A stretch of DNA of 64,000 nt from Abyssibius sp040880065 (GTDB taxonomy: Bacteria; Pseudomonadota; Alphaproteobacteria; Rhodobacterales; Rhodobacteraceae): contig JBBDJE010000059.1 in NCBI GenBank assembly GCA_040880065.1, positions 3,953-67,952 on the forward strand, in the 5' to 3' direction. A program made the translations under genes and the position numbers. Positions 9,365 through 18,048 of the stretch are shown here, piece after piece; within the stretch, counting starts at the first letter, position 1, and each line of letters begins with the position of its first letter. Under the pieces are notes generated by a model. The model saw nothing but the letters and a program-made list of their open reading frames with translations. It made no database searches and was not told the DNA's origin.

Positions 9365-10162
9365 ATGTATGACACCCCCAGCCCGAAGACCGTTGTGGCG
9401 GATGCCAAGATCAAGTTCACCACCAAGGACGTGAACGTTTTTTATGGGAAAACCCAGGCGCTCAACAACGTTTCGGTTGATATTGAAGACAAGACCGTGA
9501 CGGCCTTCATCGGCCCGTCGGGCTGCGGCAAGTCGACCTTTCTGCGCTGCCTGAACCGCATGAATGACACGATCGACATCTGCCGTGTTTCCGGTGATAT
9601 CCGCCTTGACGGCAGGGATATTTACGACAAGGACATCGACCCGGTGCAGTTGCGCGCCAAGGTCGGGATGGTGTTTCAAAAGCCGAACCCCTTCCCAAAG
9701 TCGATTTATGATAATGTTGCCTATGGGCCGCGCATTCACGGGCTGACCCGCTCCAAGGCGGAACTGGACGAGATCGTCGAGACATCCTTGCGCCGTGCGG
9801 CCCTGTGGAACGAGGCCAAGGACCGTCTGCAAGAACCGGGCACAGGGCTTTCGGGTGGCCAGCAACAGCGCCTGTGCATTGCGCGCGCCATTGCGACGGC
9901 CCCCGAAGTGTTGTTGATGGACGAGCCTGCAAGCGCGCTCGATCCTATCGCCACGGCCCGCATTGAAGAGCTGATCGACGAGTTGCGCACCGATTTTTCA
10001 GTAGTGATCGTAACGCATTCCATGCAACAGGCCGCGCGCGTCAGCCAAAAAACCGCCTTTTTCCACATGGGCGACCTTGTGGAATATGGCGTAACGACCG
10101 AGATTTTTACCAACCCGCGCGAACAGCGCACACAAGATTACATCACCGGCCGATTTGGCTGA
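9365..10162 (+). CDS. pstB: Phosphate ABC transporter ATP-binding protein PstB
   Basis: Cytoplasmic ATPase that powers phosphate import. Walker A is GPSGCGKST, the Q-loop follows in MVFQKPNPFPKS, the signature is LSGGQQQRLCIARA, Walker B is VLLMDEPASALDP, and the H-loop is VTHSMQQAAR. I start at 9365 (265 residues) because GAAAGGA lies just upstream. An in-frame ATG at 9344 would overlap pstA and is less likely. Its stop lies 12 bp before the chosen phoU start. Confidence 0.96.
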   Translation: MYDTPSPKTVVADAKIKFTTKDVNVFYGKTQALNNVSVDIEDKTVTAFIGPSGCGKSTFLRCLNRMNDTIDICRVSGDIRLDGRDIYDKDIDPVQLRAKVGMVFQKPNPFPKSIYDNVAYGPRIHGLTRSKAELDEIVETSLRRAALWNEAKDRLQEPGTGLSGGQQQRLCIARAIATAPEVLLMDEPASALDPIATARIEELIDELRTDFSVVIVTHSMQQAARVSQKTAFFHMGDLVEYGVTTEIFTNPREQRTQDYITGRFG

Positions 10163-10173
10163 TGGAGGATAAA

Positions 10174-10872
10174 ATGGGACCGCATATCGTATCATCCTTT
10201 GACGACGACCTTGTCGCCGTTCAGGGCAAAATTTCGGAAATGGGCGGGCTGGCCGAAGAGCTGCTGCGCAAGGCTCTTGAGGCTGTGCAAAACCGCGATG
10301 CGGATCTGGCCGAACAGGTGCGCGAGCGCGACAAGGAGCTTGATGCGCTGGAGCTTGAGCTTGAAACCATGGCAACCCGCGTGATTGCCCTGCGTCAGCC
10401 CATGGCACAGGATTTGCGGGTGCTCATTTCGGCGCTGAAAATCGCATCGACGCTGGAGCGGATTGGCGATCTTGCCAAGAATATCGCGCGCCGCGCCGCC
10501 TATCTGGCACAGGCTCGTCCGGTAAAAATTTCGCACTCTATCGTGAATATGGGGCAGGCGACGCTGGCGCAACTGTCCGAAGTGCTCGACGCACACGGTT
10601 CGCGCAATGCAGAACAGGCGGTCGCTATCTGGAAAAGCGATGTCAAGATCGACGAGATGTATAACGCCATCTTCCGCGAGGTGGTGACCTATATGATGGA
10701 AGACAGCCGGATGATCGGGCTTGGCAGCCAGCTTTTGTTCGTGGCCAAGAACCTGGAACGCATCGGAGATCATACAACCCATATATCCGAGATGATCTAT
10801 TACATCGTCAAAGGTGAACCGCTGGGCGATGACCGCCCCAAGGGCGAGCCGATCGGGCTGGATTTCGAGTAG
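10174..10872 (+). CDS. phoU: Phosphate transport regulator PhoU
   Basis: Helical protein that restrains PhoR signalling and Pst activity when phosphate is plentiful. Two PhoU helical bundles are visible, each with the metal-binding-type motif (RVIALRQPMAQDLR and LERIGDHTTHISEMIYY). The chosen start at 10174 (232 residues) has GGAGGA at 10165-10170. An upstream in-frame ATG at 10162 overlaps the pstB stop but lacks such a site, so four extra residues are possible. Its place between pstB and phoB is the usual one. Confidence 0.95.
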   Translation: MGPHIVSSFDDDLVAVQGKISEMGGLAEELLRKALEAVQNRDADLAEQVRERDKELDALELELETMATRVIALRQPMAQDLRVLISALKIASTLERIGDLAKNIARRAAYLAQARPVKISHSIVNMGQATLAQLSEVLDAHGSRNAEQAVAIWKSDVKIDEMYNAIFREVVTYMMEDSRMIGLGSQLLFVAKNLERIGDHTTHISEMIYYIVKGEPLGDDRPKGEPIGLDFE

Positions 10873-10881
10873 GAGCGCGCA

Positions 10882-11580
10882 ATGAGCGGACGGGTTCTGG
10901 TTGTTGAGGATGAAAGCGCAATCAGCACCCTGCTGCGCTACAATCTTACGCGCGAAGGTTATGAAGTTGCGGTTTGTGAAGATGGCGACGAGGCGCTGGC
11001 CGCGGTCGAGGACTACAGCCCCGATCTGGTCATATTGGACTGGATGTTGCCGGGCGTATCCGGGGTGGAAATTTGCCGCCAGTTGCGGGCGCGCAGCACC
11101 ACGCGCGAACTGCCGATCATCATGCTGACCGCGCGCGGCGAGGAGGAAGACCGCGTGCGCGGGCTGAACACCGGCGCTGACGACTATCTGACCAAGCCGT
11201 TTTCCATGAGCGAGCTTATGGCGCGCCTGCGGGCGGTGCTGCGCCGCCGCGCCCCCGGCATTGCAGCCAGTGCCACGAAATTCGGCGATATCGAGCTGGA
11301 CCGCGATGCCTGCCGCGTGCATCGCGCTGGCCGCGAGGTCAAGCTCGGTCCGACCGAGTTTCGCCTGCTCGATGCGCTGATCAGCCGCCCCGGCCGGGTC
11401 TATAGCCGCGAACAATTGCTCGACCGCGTTTGGGGGCAAGACATTTATGTCGAAATCCGCACGGTGGATGTGCATATAGGCCGTCTGCGCCGCGCGCTGA
11501 ACCTGCGCGGCGCGACCGACCCCATTCGCACTGTGCGTGCCGCCGGTTACGCCTTTGATGAAACCTATGCGCCCAACTGA
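10882..11580 (+). CDS. phoB: Phosphate regulon response regulator PhoB
   Basis: Transcription activator of the Pho regulon. A receiver domain (1-120) carries acidic residues E9/D10, phospho-acceptor Asp53 and Lys105. An OmpR-type winged helix (about 135-230) follows, with LGPTEFRLLDALISRPGRVYSR (recognition region further on in TVDVHIGRLRRAL). GGAG lies 7 bp upstream of the start. It closes the pst operon, 9 bp after phoU, and probably binds the Pho box before pstS. Confidence 0.96.
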   Translation: MSGRVLVVEDESAISTLLRYNLTREGYEVAVCEDGDEALAAVEDYSPDLVILDWMLPGVSGVEICRQLRARSTTRELPIIMLTARGEEEDRVRGLNTGADDYLTKPFSMSELMARLRAVLRRRAPGIAASATKFGDIELDRDACRVHRAGREVKLGPTEFRLLDALISRPGRVYSREQLLDRVWGQDIYVEIRTVDVHIGRLRRALNLRGATDPIRTVRAAGYAFDETYAPN

Positions 11581-11674
11581 GGCGCTGCACCACGCGCTGA
11601 CAGGTTTGGCCGCTGGGTGCTTGTAAGGGGATTGCGAAGGCGTTAGGTCTGTGCTGAGCAAACTTGGAGGCACT

Positions 11675-12529
11675 ATGGCCTGGTCCCCGCAACCGCTTGT
11701 CAGCACAGCCTGGCTTGCCGATCATTTGAACGCGCCCGATGTGCGGATCCTTGATGCCAGTTGGTATATGCCCGCAGATAATCGCGACGTTAAGGCTGAA
11801 TATGACCGCTGTCACATTCCCAATGCGCGGTTTTTCGACATTGACGAAATTTCCGACGCGCAATCCGGCCTGCCGCATATGGCGCCCTCGGTCGAGAAAT
11901 TCGTCTCGCGCATGCGCGCAATGGGCATTGGCGATGGGCACCGGGTTGTCATTTATGACAGTGCCGGCATTTTTTCGGCAGCGCGCGTGTGGTGGCTGTT
12001 CAACCATTTCGGCAAGACCGATGTTTCGGTGCTGGATGGTGGCCTGCCCGCATGGCTGGCCGAAGGGCGCGATACGCTTGATTTTCCGCCAACCCTACGC
12101 GACCGGCACTTTACCGCGCGCCGCAACGCCGACCTTGTGCGCGATGTGACGCAGGTCGCGGCAAGCGCAAAGCTGCGCGATGTGCAAATTGTCGATGCAC
12201 GCGCGCCCGAACGCTTTGAAGGCAGTGCGCCCGAGCCGCGCGAAGGCCTGCGCGCAGGGCATATTCCCGGCGCGCGCAATGTGTTCTTTCGTGAATTGCT
12301 CACGCCGGATGGCAAGATGAAAGACAAGGACGGGCTGCGCGCAGCCTTCGCCGCTGCCGGTGTTGACCTTGCCAAACCGGTTGTTACAAGCTGCGGTTCG
12401 GGTGTTACGGCTGCCATTATCAACCTTGCGCTTGTTGTGCTTGGCCATGCCGATCACGCGCTTTACGACGGGTCATGGGCCGAATGGGGCGCGTATAAAG
12501 ACCTGAAAATCGCCACCGGCCCGGCTTAA
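11675..12529 (+). CDS. sseA: 3-mercaptopyruvate/thiosulfate sulfurtransferase (tandem rhodanese)
   Basis: Transfers sulfane sulfur from 3-mercaptopyruvate (or thiosulfate) to a thiophilic acceptor. The 284-residue product has two rhodanese domains, an inactive N-terminal one and a C-terminal one with the active-site loop SCGSGVTA. The CGSGVTA form is typical of mercaptopyruvate sulfurtransferases rather than CRKGVT thiosulfate enzymes. The start at 11675 has TTGGAGG upstream. The aminotransferase next door could supply 3-mercaptopyruvate from cysteine, which is inference. Confidence 0.9.
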   Translation: MAWSPQPLVSTAWLADHLNAPDVRILDASWYMPADNRDVKAEYDRCHIPNARFFDIDEISDAQSGLPHMAPSVEKFVSRMRAMGIGDGHRVVIYDSAGIFSAARVWWLFNHFGKTDVSVLDGGLPAWLAEGRDTLDFPPTLRDRHFTARRNADLVRDVTQVAASAKLRDVQIVDARAPERFEGSAPEPREGLRAGHIPGARNVFFRELLTPDGKMKDKDGLRAAFAAAGVDLAKPVVTSCGSGVTAAIINLALVVLGHADHALYDGSWAEWGAYKDLKIATGPA

Positions 12530-12586
12530 GCCAACCCTGCGCTGCAAGACGACACGCGATCAACCATGCCCCTTAAGGATGCTGAA

Positions 12587-13768
12587 ATGCTGGAACATCT
12601 AAAACCCCAACCCGCCGATAAAATCATCGAATTGATCGCGCTTTATGCGGCGGATGCCCGCGCTGACAAGCTTGATCTTGGTGTTGGCGTTTATAAGGAC
12701 CAAACCGGCAAAACGCCGATTATGGGCGCGATCAAGGTGGCCGAGGCGCGGGTTCTGGAGGCGCAGGCGAGCAAATCCTACCTTGGGCTTTTGGGTGATC
12801 TGAATTTTGTGGCCGCAATGCGCGATATGGTGCTGGCCGATACCGTGCCAGCCGCGCGCGTTGCCGGTGCGCAAACGCCGGGCGGCACGGGGGCCATCCG
12901 GCAATTGTTCGAGATGATCAAAATGGCCAATCCGGATACAACGGTCTGGCTGTCCGACCCGACTTGGCCGAACCATCCGGCAATTCTGAAACATGTTGGC
13001 CTGAAGGGCGCAAGCTACCGTTATTTCGATGCGGCGAGTTGTGCCGTGGATTTTGCCGGCATGATGGATGATCTGGCCAATGCCAAAGAAGGCGATGTGG
13101 TGCTACTGCATGGCTGCTGCCACAACCCGACAGGCGCAAATTTGGATGCTGCGCAATGGCAGGCCGTGGGCGATTTTCTGCTGGAACGCGGCCTGATCCC
13201 GATGATCGACATCGCCTATCAGGGTTTTGGCGACGGGCTGGATGTCGATGCGGCAGGTTTGCGCGGCCTTGCCGAACGCGTGCCGCAAATGCTGATCGCG
13301 GCAAGCTGCTCCAAGAATTTCGGCGTTTATCGTGACCGTGTCGGCGTGGCGCTGGCCATTGCAGCGGACGAGCCGCAGGCCCAGCTTGCAAAGGGCGCGT
13401 TGACCACGTTGAACCGGCTAAACTATTCCTTTCCGCCCGACCATGGGGCTGTGGTTGTTGCCACCGTGCTGGCTGATGCAGAGCTGCGCGCCAACTGGCA
13501 GGCAGAGCTTGAAGCCATGCGCCTGCGCATGCTCGAGTTGCGCACGGGGCTGGCCGCCGCGCTGCGCAAGGCAACAAATTCCGACAGGTTCGACTTTATC
13601 GCCGATCATCGCGGCATGTTCTCGCGCCTCGGGCTTAGCCCCGAGCAGGTGCAAAAGCTGCGCAGCGATTTCGGCATTTACATGGTGGGTGACAGCCGTT
13701 TCAACGTGGCGGGCCTGCCAGCCGAGCGTTTGGACTGGCTGGCAGGCGCGATTGCAAAAGTGCTTTAG
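12587..13768 (+). CDS. Class I aminotransferase (aspartate/aromatic amino acid type)
   Basis: PLP-dependent transaminase of subgroup I-alpha, moving amino groups between aspartate or aromatic amino acids and 2-oxoglutarate. The 393-residue product has the cofactor lysine in SCSKNFGVYRDRVG, the substrate-binding WLSDPTWPNHPAI, and HNPTGANLD. The start at 12587 has AAGGA upstream and matches the family N-terminus (MLEHLKPQPADKI). TyrB and AspC cannot be separated from sequence alone, so no symbol is given. The ornithine-cyclodeaminase-family gene starts 3 bp after its stop. Confidence 0.88.
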   Translation: MLEHLKPQPADKIIELIALYAADARADKLDLGVGVYKDQTGKTPIMGAIKVAEARVLEAQASKSYLGLLGDLNFVAAMRDMVLADTVPAARVAGAQTPGGTGAIRQLFEMIKMANPDTTVWLSDPTWPNHPAILKHVGLKGASYRYFDAASCAVDFAGMMDDLANAKEGDVVLLHGCCHNPTGANLDAAQWQAVGDFLLERGLIPMIDIAYQGFGDGLDVDAAGLRGLAERVPQMLIAASCSKNFGVYRDRVGVALAIAADEPQAQLAKGALTTLNRLNYSFPPDHGAVVVATVLADAELRANWQAELEAMRLRMLELRTGLAAALRKATNSDRFDFIADHRGMFSRLGLSPEQVQKLRSDFGIYMVGDSRFNVAGLPAERLDWLAGAIAKVL

Positions 13769-13771
13769 CGC

Positions 13772-14689
13772 ATGTCCATTCCTTATATCACCGCCGATAT
13801 GGTCGAGGCGCGCCTAAGCTGGGGCGCGGTGGCCGATGCGATTATTGCGGGCTCCAAAGCCGCGACCCCCAAAATCGGCGACCAGTTCCTGCGCGAGGGT
13901 GACAATACGCTTTTGTCGCGCGCTGCTTGGATTGCGGGCATGGGGATTGGCGTGAAATCGGTCACGGTGATGCCCGGCAATGTGGCCAATGGCCTGCCCA
14001 GCATCCACGGTGCCATGCTGGTTTTTGACGACGCGACCGGCCAGATTGAAGCGGTAATTGACAGCGACCTTGTTACCAAATGGAAAACCGCCGCCGATAG
14101 TTTGGCGGCTGCGCGGCTTCTGGCGCGGCCCGATGCTGCGCGGCTTTTGGTGATTGGCGCGGGGCGGGTGGCAGCTTCGCTGATTGACGCCTATCGCAGC
14201 CATTGGCCGGACCTTGATGTCATGGTCTGGGCGCGTAAACCCGCACAGGCCGAGGTGCTTGCCAATGCCAAGGGCGCGCGGCTTGCCACCGATTTGCCAC
14301 GCGCCGTTTCGCGCGCCGATATTGTCGCCACGGCGACCATGGCCAAAGAACCGGTCTTGTGGGGCGAATGGCTGCATGCGGGCCAGCATATCGACCTGAT
14401 CGGGGCCTTTACCGCCGATATGCGCGAAGCCAATGACACCGCCTTGCAGCGTTCCAGAATTTTTGTCGACAGCCGCGCAACGACCATTGGCCATATTGGC
14501 GAGTTGATGATCCCGCTGGCCAGCGGCGCGATTTCTGAAGCGCAGATACTTGGTGAGTTGCCCGATTTGGCCACAGGCCGTGCCGGGCGGCAATCGGCGC
14601 AAGACATAACCCTGTTCAAAAACGGTGGCGGGGCGCATCTTGATCTGATGACCGCGCGGGTAATTCTGGATATTTACCGCGGCGCATAA
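13772..14689 (+). CDS. Ornithine cyclodeaminase/mu-crystallin family protein
   Basis: NAD(P)-dependent enzyme of the ornithine cyclodeaminase superfamily, 305 residues. The Rossmann motif LLVIGAGRVAASLIDAY and the substrate-side KWKTAADSLAAARLLARPDA are visible. Members include ornithine cyclodeaminase, alanine dehydrogenase and pyrroline-2-carboxylate or ketimine reductases, and I cannot tell which this is. It starts 3 bp after the aminotransferase, suggesting linked amino-acid or imino-acid metabolism. Its 3' end overlaps the convergent sensor kinase gene by 16 bp. Confidence 0.82.
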   Translation: MSIPYITADMVEARLSWGAVADAIIAGSKAATPKIGDQFLREGDNTLLSRAAWIAGMGIGVKSVTVMPGNVANGLPSIHGAMLVFDDATGQIEAVIDSDLVTKWKTAADSLAAARLLARPDAARLLVIGAGRVAASLIDAYRSHWPDLDVMVWARKPAQAEVLANAKGARLATDLPRAVSRADIVATATMAKEPVLWGEWLHAGQHIDLIGAFTADMREANDTALQRSRIFVDSRATTIGHIGELMIPLASGAISEAQILGELPDLATGRAGRQSAQDITLFKNGGGAHLDLMTARVILDIYRGA

Positions 14690-17367
14690 TCTGCAAGCGG
14701 CAGGCTTACACGGAACACCGCACCGGGGGCATCGGGGGCGTTGTCTTCCAGTGTCAGATCGCCGTGCAGGTTGCGCATGATCTCGCGGCTGATCGGCAGG
14801 CCCAGCCCGGCGCTGCCCGCAAGCGTTTCCGAACTGAGGCGCGAAAATTTCTCGAATACGCGTTCGCGGTCATGCGCGGCTATACCCGGCCCGTTATCTG
14901 TAACACCAATCAGGGCCTGCTTGCCGACCTGCCGCGCATGAATGGTCAATTCGGGGGCCGCGGCCACGCCATATTTCACAGCATTTGTAATGAGGTTGAT
15001 GAAGACCTGCGCAAGACGGTCGAAATCGGCCCGCACGATCAGCGGCGCTTCAGGAAGCTTCAGCACAATGCGCACGCCCGCCGCGCTGATCAGTGTTTCG
15101 GCACTGGCAAGCGCGCGCTCGATCACCGTTTGCAGTTGCACATCTTGCAGCACCCAGTTCACACGTCCGCTTTCGAGATGCGACAGATCAAGGATCTCGT
15201 CAAGAATCCGCGTAAGCCGTTCGCTTTCGTCGCGGATGATACCGGCAAAGCGCTGGGCTTTTTCATCCGAAAGGTCTTCCGTTTCACGCAGAATTTCCGA
15301 AAACGAGCGGATCGAGGTCATCGGGGTGCGCAACTCGTGGCTGACCTGGGACAGGAAGGCGTCTTTCTGCGCGCCAAGTTCTGTCAGCTTGGCATTGGCC
15401 TGGCGCAATTGCTGCGCGGTTTCGGCAAGCTCGCGCGACTGCGCCTCCACCTGTTGTGAATATTCCATGATCTGCGCCGTTTCATCGGCGATCTTCATCA
15501 ACTCGTCTACCGAGACCATACCGCCACCGGCGATCTGACTCACCATCGCATGCGCCGAAGCGCCCCCGACCGAGCCTGAAAGCTCGCGCTCCAGAAGCTG
15601 AACGAAATCATCGGTGGCTTCCGGCAGCCCGCTGTTGCGGCCCTGGCTAAGCGCCACGCGGGTGAACAGCGCATGCGCGGCATCGGACCCCAAAATGCGC
15701 TGGGCAAGCGCATAAAGGTCTTCGGCTGTGGCCGAGCGCGCAATCAGGTAGCCGCCCGAGCCTTCATTCAGGCGGAACACATCCACAAACTGCGTGGCTT
15801 GCAGGCGCTCCAGCGGGGTTGGCGTGCTGCCAAGAGATACGGCAAAAAACAATCCGGTGTTAACGGTCATTGCCCAGAACATCGAATGCACCAGATCATC
15901 GCCGAAATCCAACCCGAACAGGGATTGCGGGCGCAGCATTTCCCAGCCAAACGGGCCATTGGCGAGCGTTTGGGCGCCGAGGATGAAGCCGCCATCAAAG
16001 CTTGGCAAAAACAGCGTATAGGCCCAGATGATGAAGCCGCCAATCATACCCACCAACGCGCCTTTGCGCGTTGCTCCGCGCCAGAACAGCCCGCCGATCA
16101 GTGCGGGCACAACCTGCGCGATTCCGGCAAAAGAAATAAGCCCGATCGCGGCCAGCGCGGTTGAGCCGCCCGTAACCCGGAAATAGAGATAGCCGAGCAG
16201 CAACACCGCCGCGATGCTGATACGGCGGCTGACCAGCAGCACGTTTTTTACATCGCCCGAGGATTGCAAATGCCCTGTGCTGGCACGCAGCCAAAGCGGC
16301 ATGACAATGTGGTTTGACATCATGGTTGAAAGCGCGATTGCTGCCACAATCACCATAGATGTGGCCGAGGAAAACCCGCCAAGAAAGGCTAGAAGTGCCA
16401 AAGTATTCTGCCCTTCGGCCAAGGGAACCGACAGCACGAACAGGTCGGGGTTGGAGCCCTCGGGCAGGATCGAGCCGCCTGCAATGGCGATGGGCAGCAC
16501 AAACAGGCTCATCAAAAACAGATAAAACGGAAACGCCCAACTGGCCACGGCAAGGTGGCGCTCATCGGCGTTTTCCACCACCGTCACCTGAAACATGCGC
16601 GGCAGGCAGATGATGGCGGTGGCGGATAGAAACACCAGTGTCGCCCAGCGCGGCGAAAAGATATTTTCGGGGTGCAGCAAATCGGGTGCAGCGCGCGAGA
16701 AGATATCGGCGGGACCATTGGCCACACCCCAAACAACGAAAATGCCCACGGCAAGCAGCGCAAACAGCTTTACCACTGCTTCAAGCGCAATGGCGGTGAC
16801 AACGCCGTGGTGACGCTCGTTCACATCCACATTGCGGGTGCCGAACAAAATGGTGAAAACCGCAAGGCCAACCGCTATCCAGAAGGCCGTGGCATTTGCG
16901 CTGCCAAACCCGCTTTCGGCCGTTTCAAACACCGAGAATGACAGGGTGATCGACTGGAGTTGCAGCGCGATATACGGGGTTGATCCGATGACAGCCAGAA
17001 AGGTAACCGCCACCGCCAGCGTGGGGCTTTTGCCATAGCGCGACGAGATCATATCGGCGATGGATGTGATGCGCTGCGCACGGCCAATGCGCAGGATTTT
17101 GCGCAAAAGCCACCACCAGCCGATAAAGACCAATGTCGGGCCAAGGTAGATGGCCACATATTCAAGCCCGTTGCGCGCAGCCGAGCCGACTGCGCCATAA
17201 AATGTCCATGCCGTGCAATAGACCGAAATTGACAACGTGTAGACGATGGGCGAGCGCAGCCACGAGAAATGGCCGCGCGCAGCCCGCCGCTCTGCCCAGA
17301 AGGCCACCGCAAACAACAAGGCGACATAGGCAAGGCAGACGAAAAGCAGAATGTTGAAATTCAACAT
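14674..17367 (-). CDS. SLC5 sodium/solute symporter-histidine kinase fusion (CrbS/CbrA-like, STAC domain)
   Basis: An 897-residue membrane sensor. Residues 1-515 form about 13 membrane segments of the sodium:solute symporter (SLC5) fold. About 520-610 resembles the STAC linker that joins such transporters to kinases, and a coiled coil runs about 625-670. The kinase has H-box SQVSHELRTPMTSIRSF (phospho-acceptor His677), and an HATPase domain fills the C-terminus (DNGPGIA, GLGLPISREI). The architecture matches CrbS, which controls acetyl-CoA synthetase in Vibrio and Pseudomonas, and CbrA. A receiver-only regulator and an 80-residue membrane protein are upstream in the same operon, and acs lies in the divergent unit. 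Whether the transporter half moves solute or only senses it is unknown. Confidence 0.88.
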   Translation of the reverse strand: MLNFNILLFVCLAYVALLFAVAFWAERRAARGHFSWLRSPIVYTLSISVYCTAWTFYGAVGSAARNGLEYVAIYLGPTLVFIGWWWLLRKILRIGRAQRITSIADMISSRYGKSPTLAVAVTFLAVIGSTPYIALQLQSITLSFSVFETAESGFGSANATAFWIAVGLAVFTILFGTRNVDVNERHHGVVTAIALEAVVKLFALLAVGIFVVWGVANGPADIFSRAAPDLLHPENIFSPRWATLVFLSATAIICLPRMFQVTVVENADERHLAVASWAFPFYLFLMSLFVLPIAIAGGSILPEGSNPDLFVLSVPLAEGQNTLALLAFLGGFSSATSMVIVAAIALSTMMSNHIVMPLWLRASTGHLQSSGDVKNVLLVSRRISIAAVLLLGYLYFRVTGGSTALAAIGLISFAGIAQVVPALIGGLFWRGATRKGALVGMIGGFIIWAYTLFLPSFDGGFILGAQTLANGPFGWEMLRPQSLFGLDFGDDLVHSMFWAMTVNTGLFFAVSLGSTPTPLERLQATQFVDVFRLNEGSGGYLIARSATAEDLYALAQRILGSDAAHALFTRVALSQGRNSGLPEATDDFVQLLERELSGSVGGASAHAMVSQIAGGGMVSVDELMKIADETAQIMEYSQQVEAQSRELAETAQQLRQANAKLTELGAQKDAFLSQVSHELRTPMTSIRSFSEILRETEDLSDEKAQRFAGIIRDESERLTRILDEILDLSHLESGRVNWVLQDVQLQTVIERALASAETLISAAGVRIVLKLPEAPLIVRADFDRLAQVFINLITNAVKYGVAAAPELTIHARQVGKQALIGVTDNGPGIAAHDRERVFEKFSRLSSETLAGSAGLGLPISREIMRNLHGDLTLEDNAPDAPGAVFRVSLPLADYAPR

Positions 17368-17370
17368 GGC

Positions 17371-17613
17371 TTAGCCCGGGTCGTCGCGCATTATGGCGCG
17401 CGCAAGCCTGCGCGCCAGTAAAATCAGCCCAAGCCAGACGCCGAACACATAGACAAAAACCGCCGGAAGGCCCAAAATTGTGCCCGCCTGCGCGAAGACC
17501 CAAATGATGGGCGAGAGCAATAAAAAGCCGCCGAGAATGGGCAAAAGTCCGGCAAAATCCTGCCTGCGCCGCCGCTCCAGCGCGCGTTGGGCAAGGTCGG
17601 GCTTGGTGGTCAT
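17371..17613 (-). CDS. Small two-segment membrane protein in the sensor operon
   Basis: An 80-residue protein with a basic N-terminal tail (ALERRRRQDF), two hydrophobic segments (about 22-42 and 46-66) and a basic C-terminal end. I do not recognise a named family. The size and placement, 3 bp before an SLC5-kinase gene and overlapping the response-regulator stop by 4 bp, recall the small partner subunits found beside some sodium:solute symporters. Translational coupling on both sides implies the three proteins are made together. Confidence 0.75.
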   Translation of the reverse strand: MTTKPDLAQRALERRRRQDFAGLLPILGGFLLLSPIIWVFAQAGTILGLPAVFVYVFGVWLGLILLARRLARAIMRDDPG

Positions 17614-17975
17614 AGCCCGACCAACAGCCGCGCGCGCGCGACCAGTTCGGCATTGGCGAAGGGTTTGGTCATGAACACATCCACACCAATATCTTCAGCC
17701 ATTTGCTGGTCGCGCGCTTGACCCTTGGCGGTGAGCATCATGACTTTGGGTGCGGTCTGCCCCTTCAGGCGCAGGTCGCGCAGAATATCAAAGCCGCTGC
17801 GATTGGGCAGCATCACATCCAAAATCACCAGATCGGGGGCGCATTCTGTAATGCGTGCCAGCGCGCGGTTGCCATCGGGTTCACTCAGCACATCGAACCC
17901 TGCGCGCTCCAGCAAAAAGGTTAAAGATTCGACGATGTTCGGTTCGTCCTCAACAATCAGGACAGACTTGCGCAC
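17610..17975 (-). CDS. Single-domain response regulator (receiver only)
   Basis: A 121-residue CheY-like receiver with E9/D10, phospho-acceptor Asp53 in LVILDVMLPNRSGFD, Thr82 and Lys104 (FMTKPF). It ends right after the last receiver helix, so it has no DNA-binding or enzymatic output domain. It overlaps the next gene and is two genes upstream of the SLC5-kinase, its probable phosphodonor. Output must go through protein contact or onward phosphotransfer. CrbR-type regulators, by contrast, carry a LuxR DNA-binding domain. Confidence 0.9.
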   Translation of the reverse strand: MRKSVLIVEDEPNIVESLTFLLERAGFDVLSEPDGNRALARITECAPDLVILDVMLPNRSGFDILRDLRLKGQTAPKVMMLTAKGQARDQQMAEDIGVDVFMTKPFANAELVARARLLVGL

Positions 17976-18048
17976 AGATTACCCCCCGGCGCCCATTCGG
18001 CGCTGGGGGCAGAATAAAAGGCGAAAAGGCCAAATGCCAAGCGATTTG

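Noticed and set aside
10192..11706. 504-residue minus-strand frame opposite phoU and phoB
   Set aside because: Both plus-strand genes have full motifs; the antisense product has none and its composition is typical of shadow frames.
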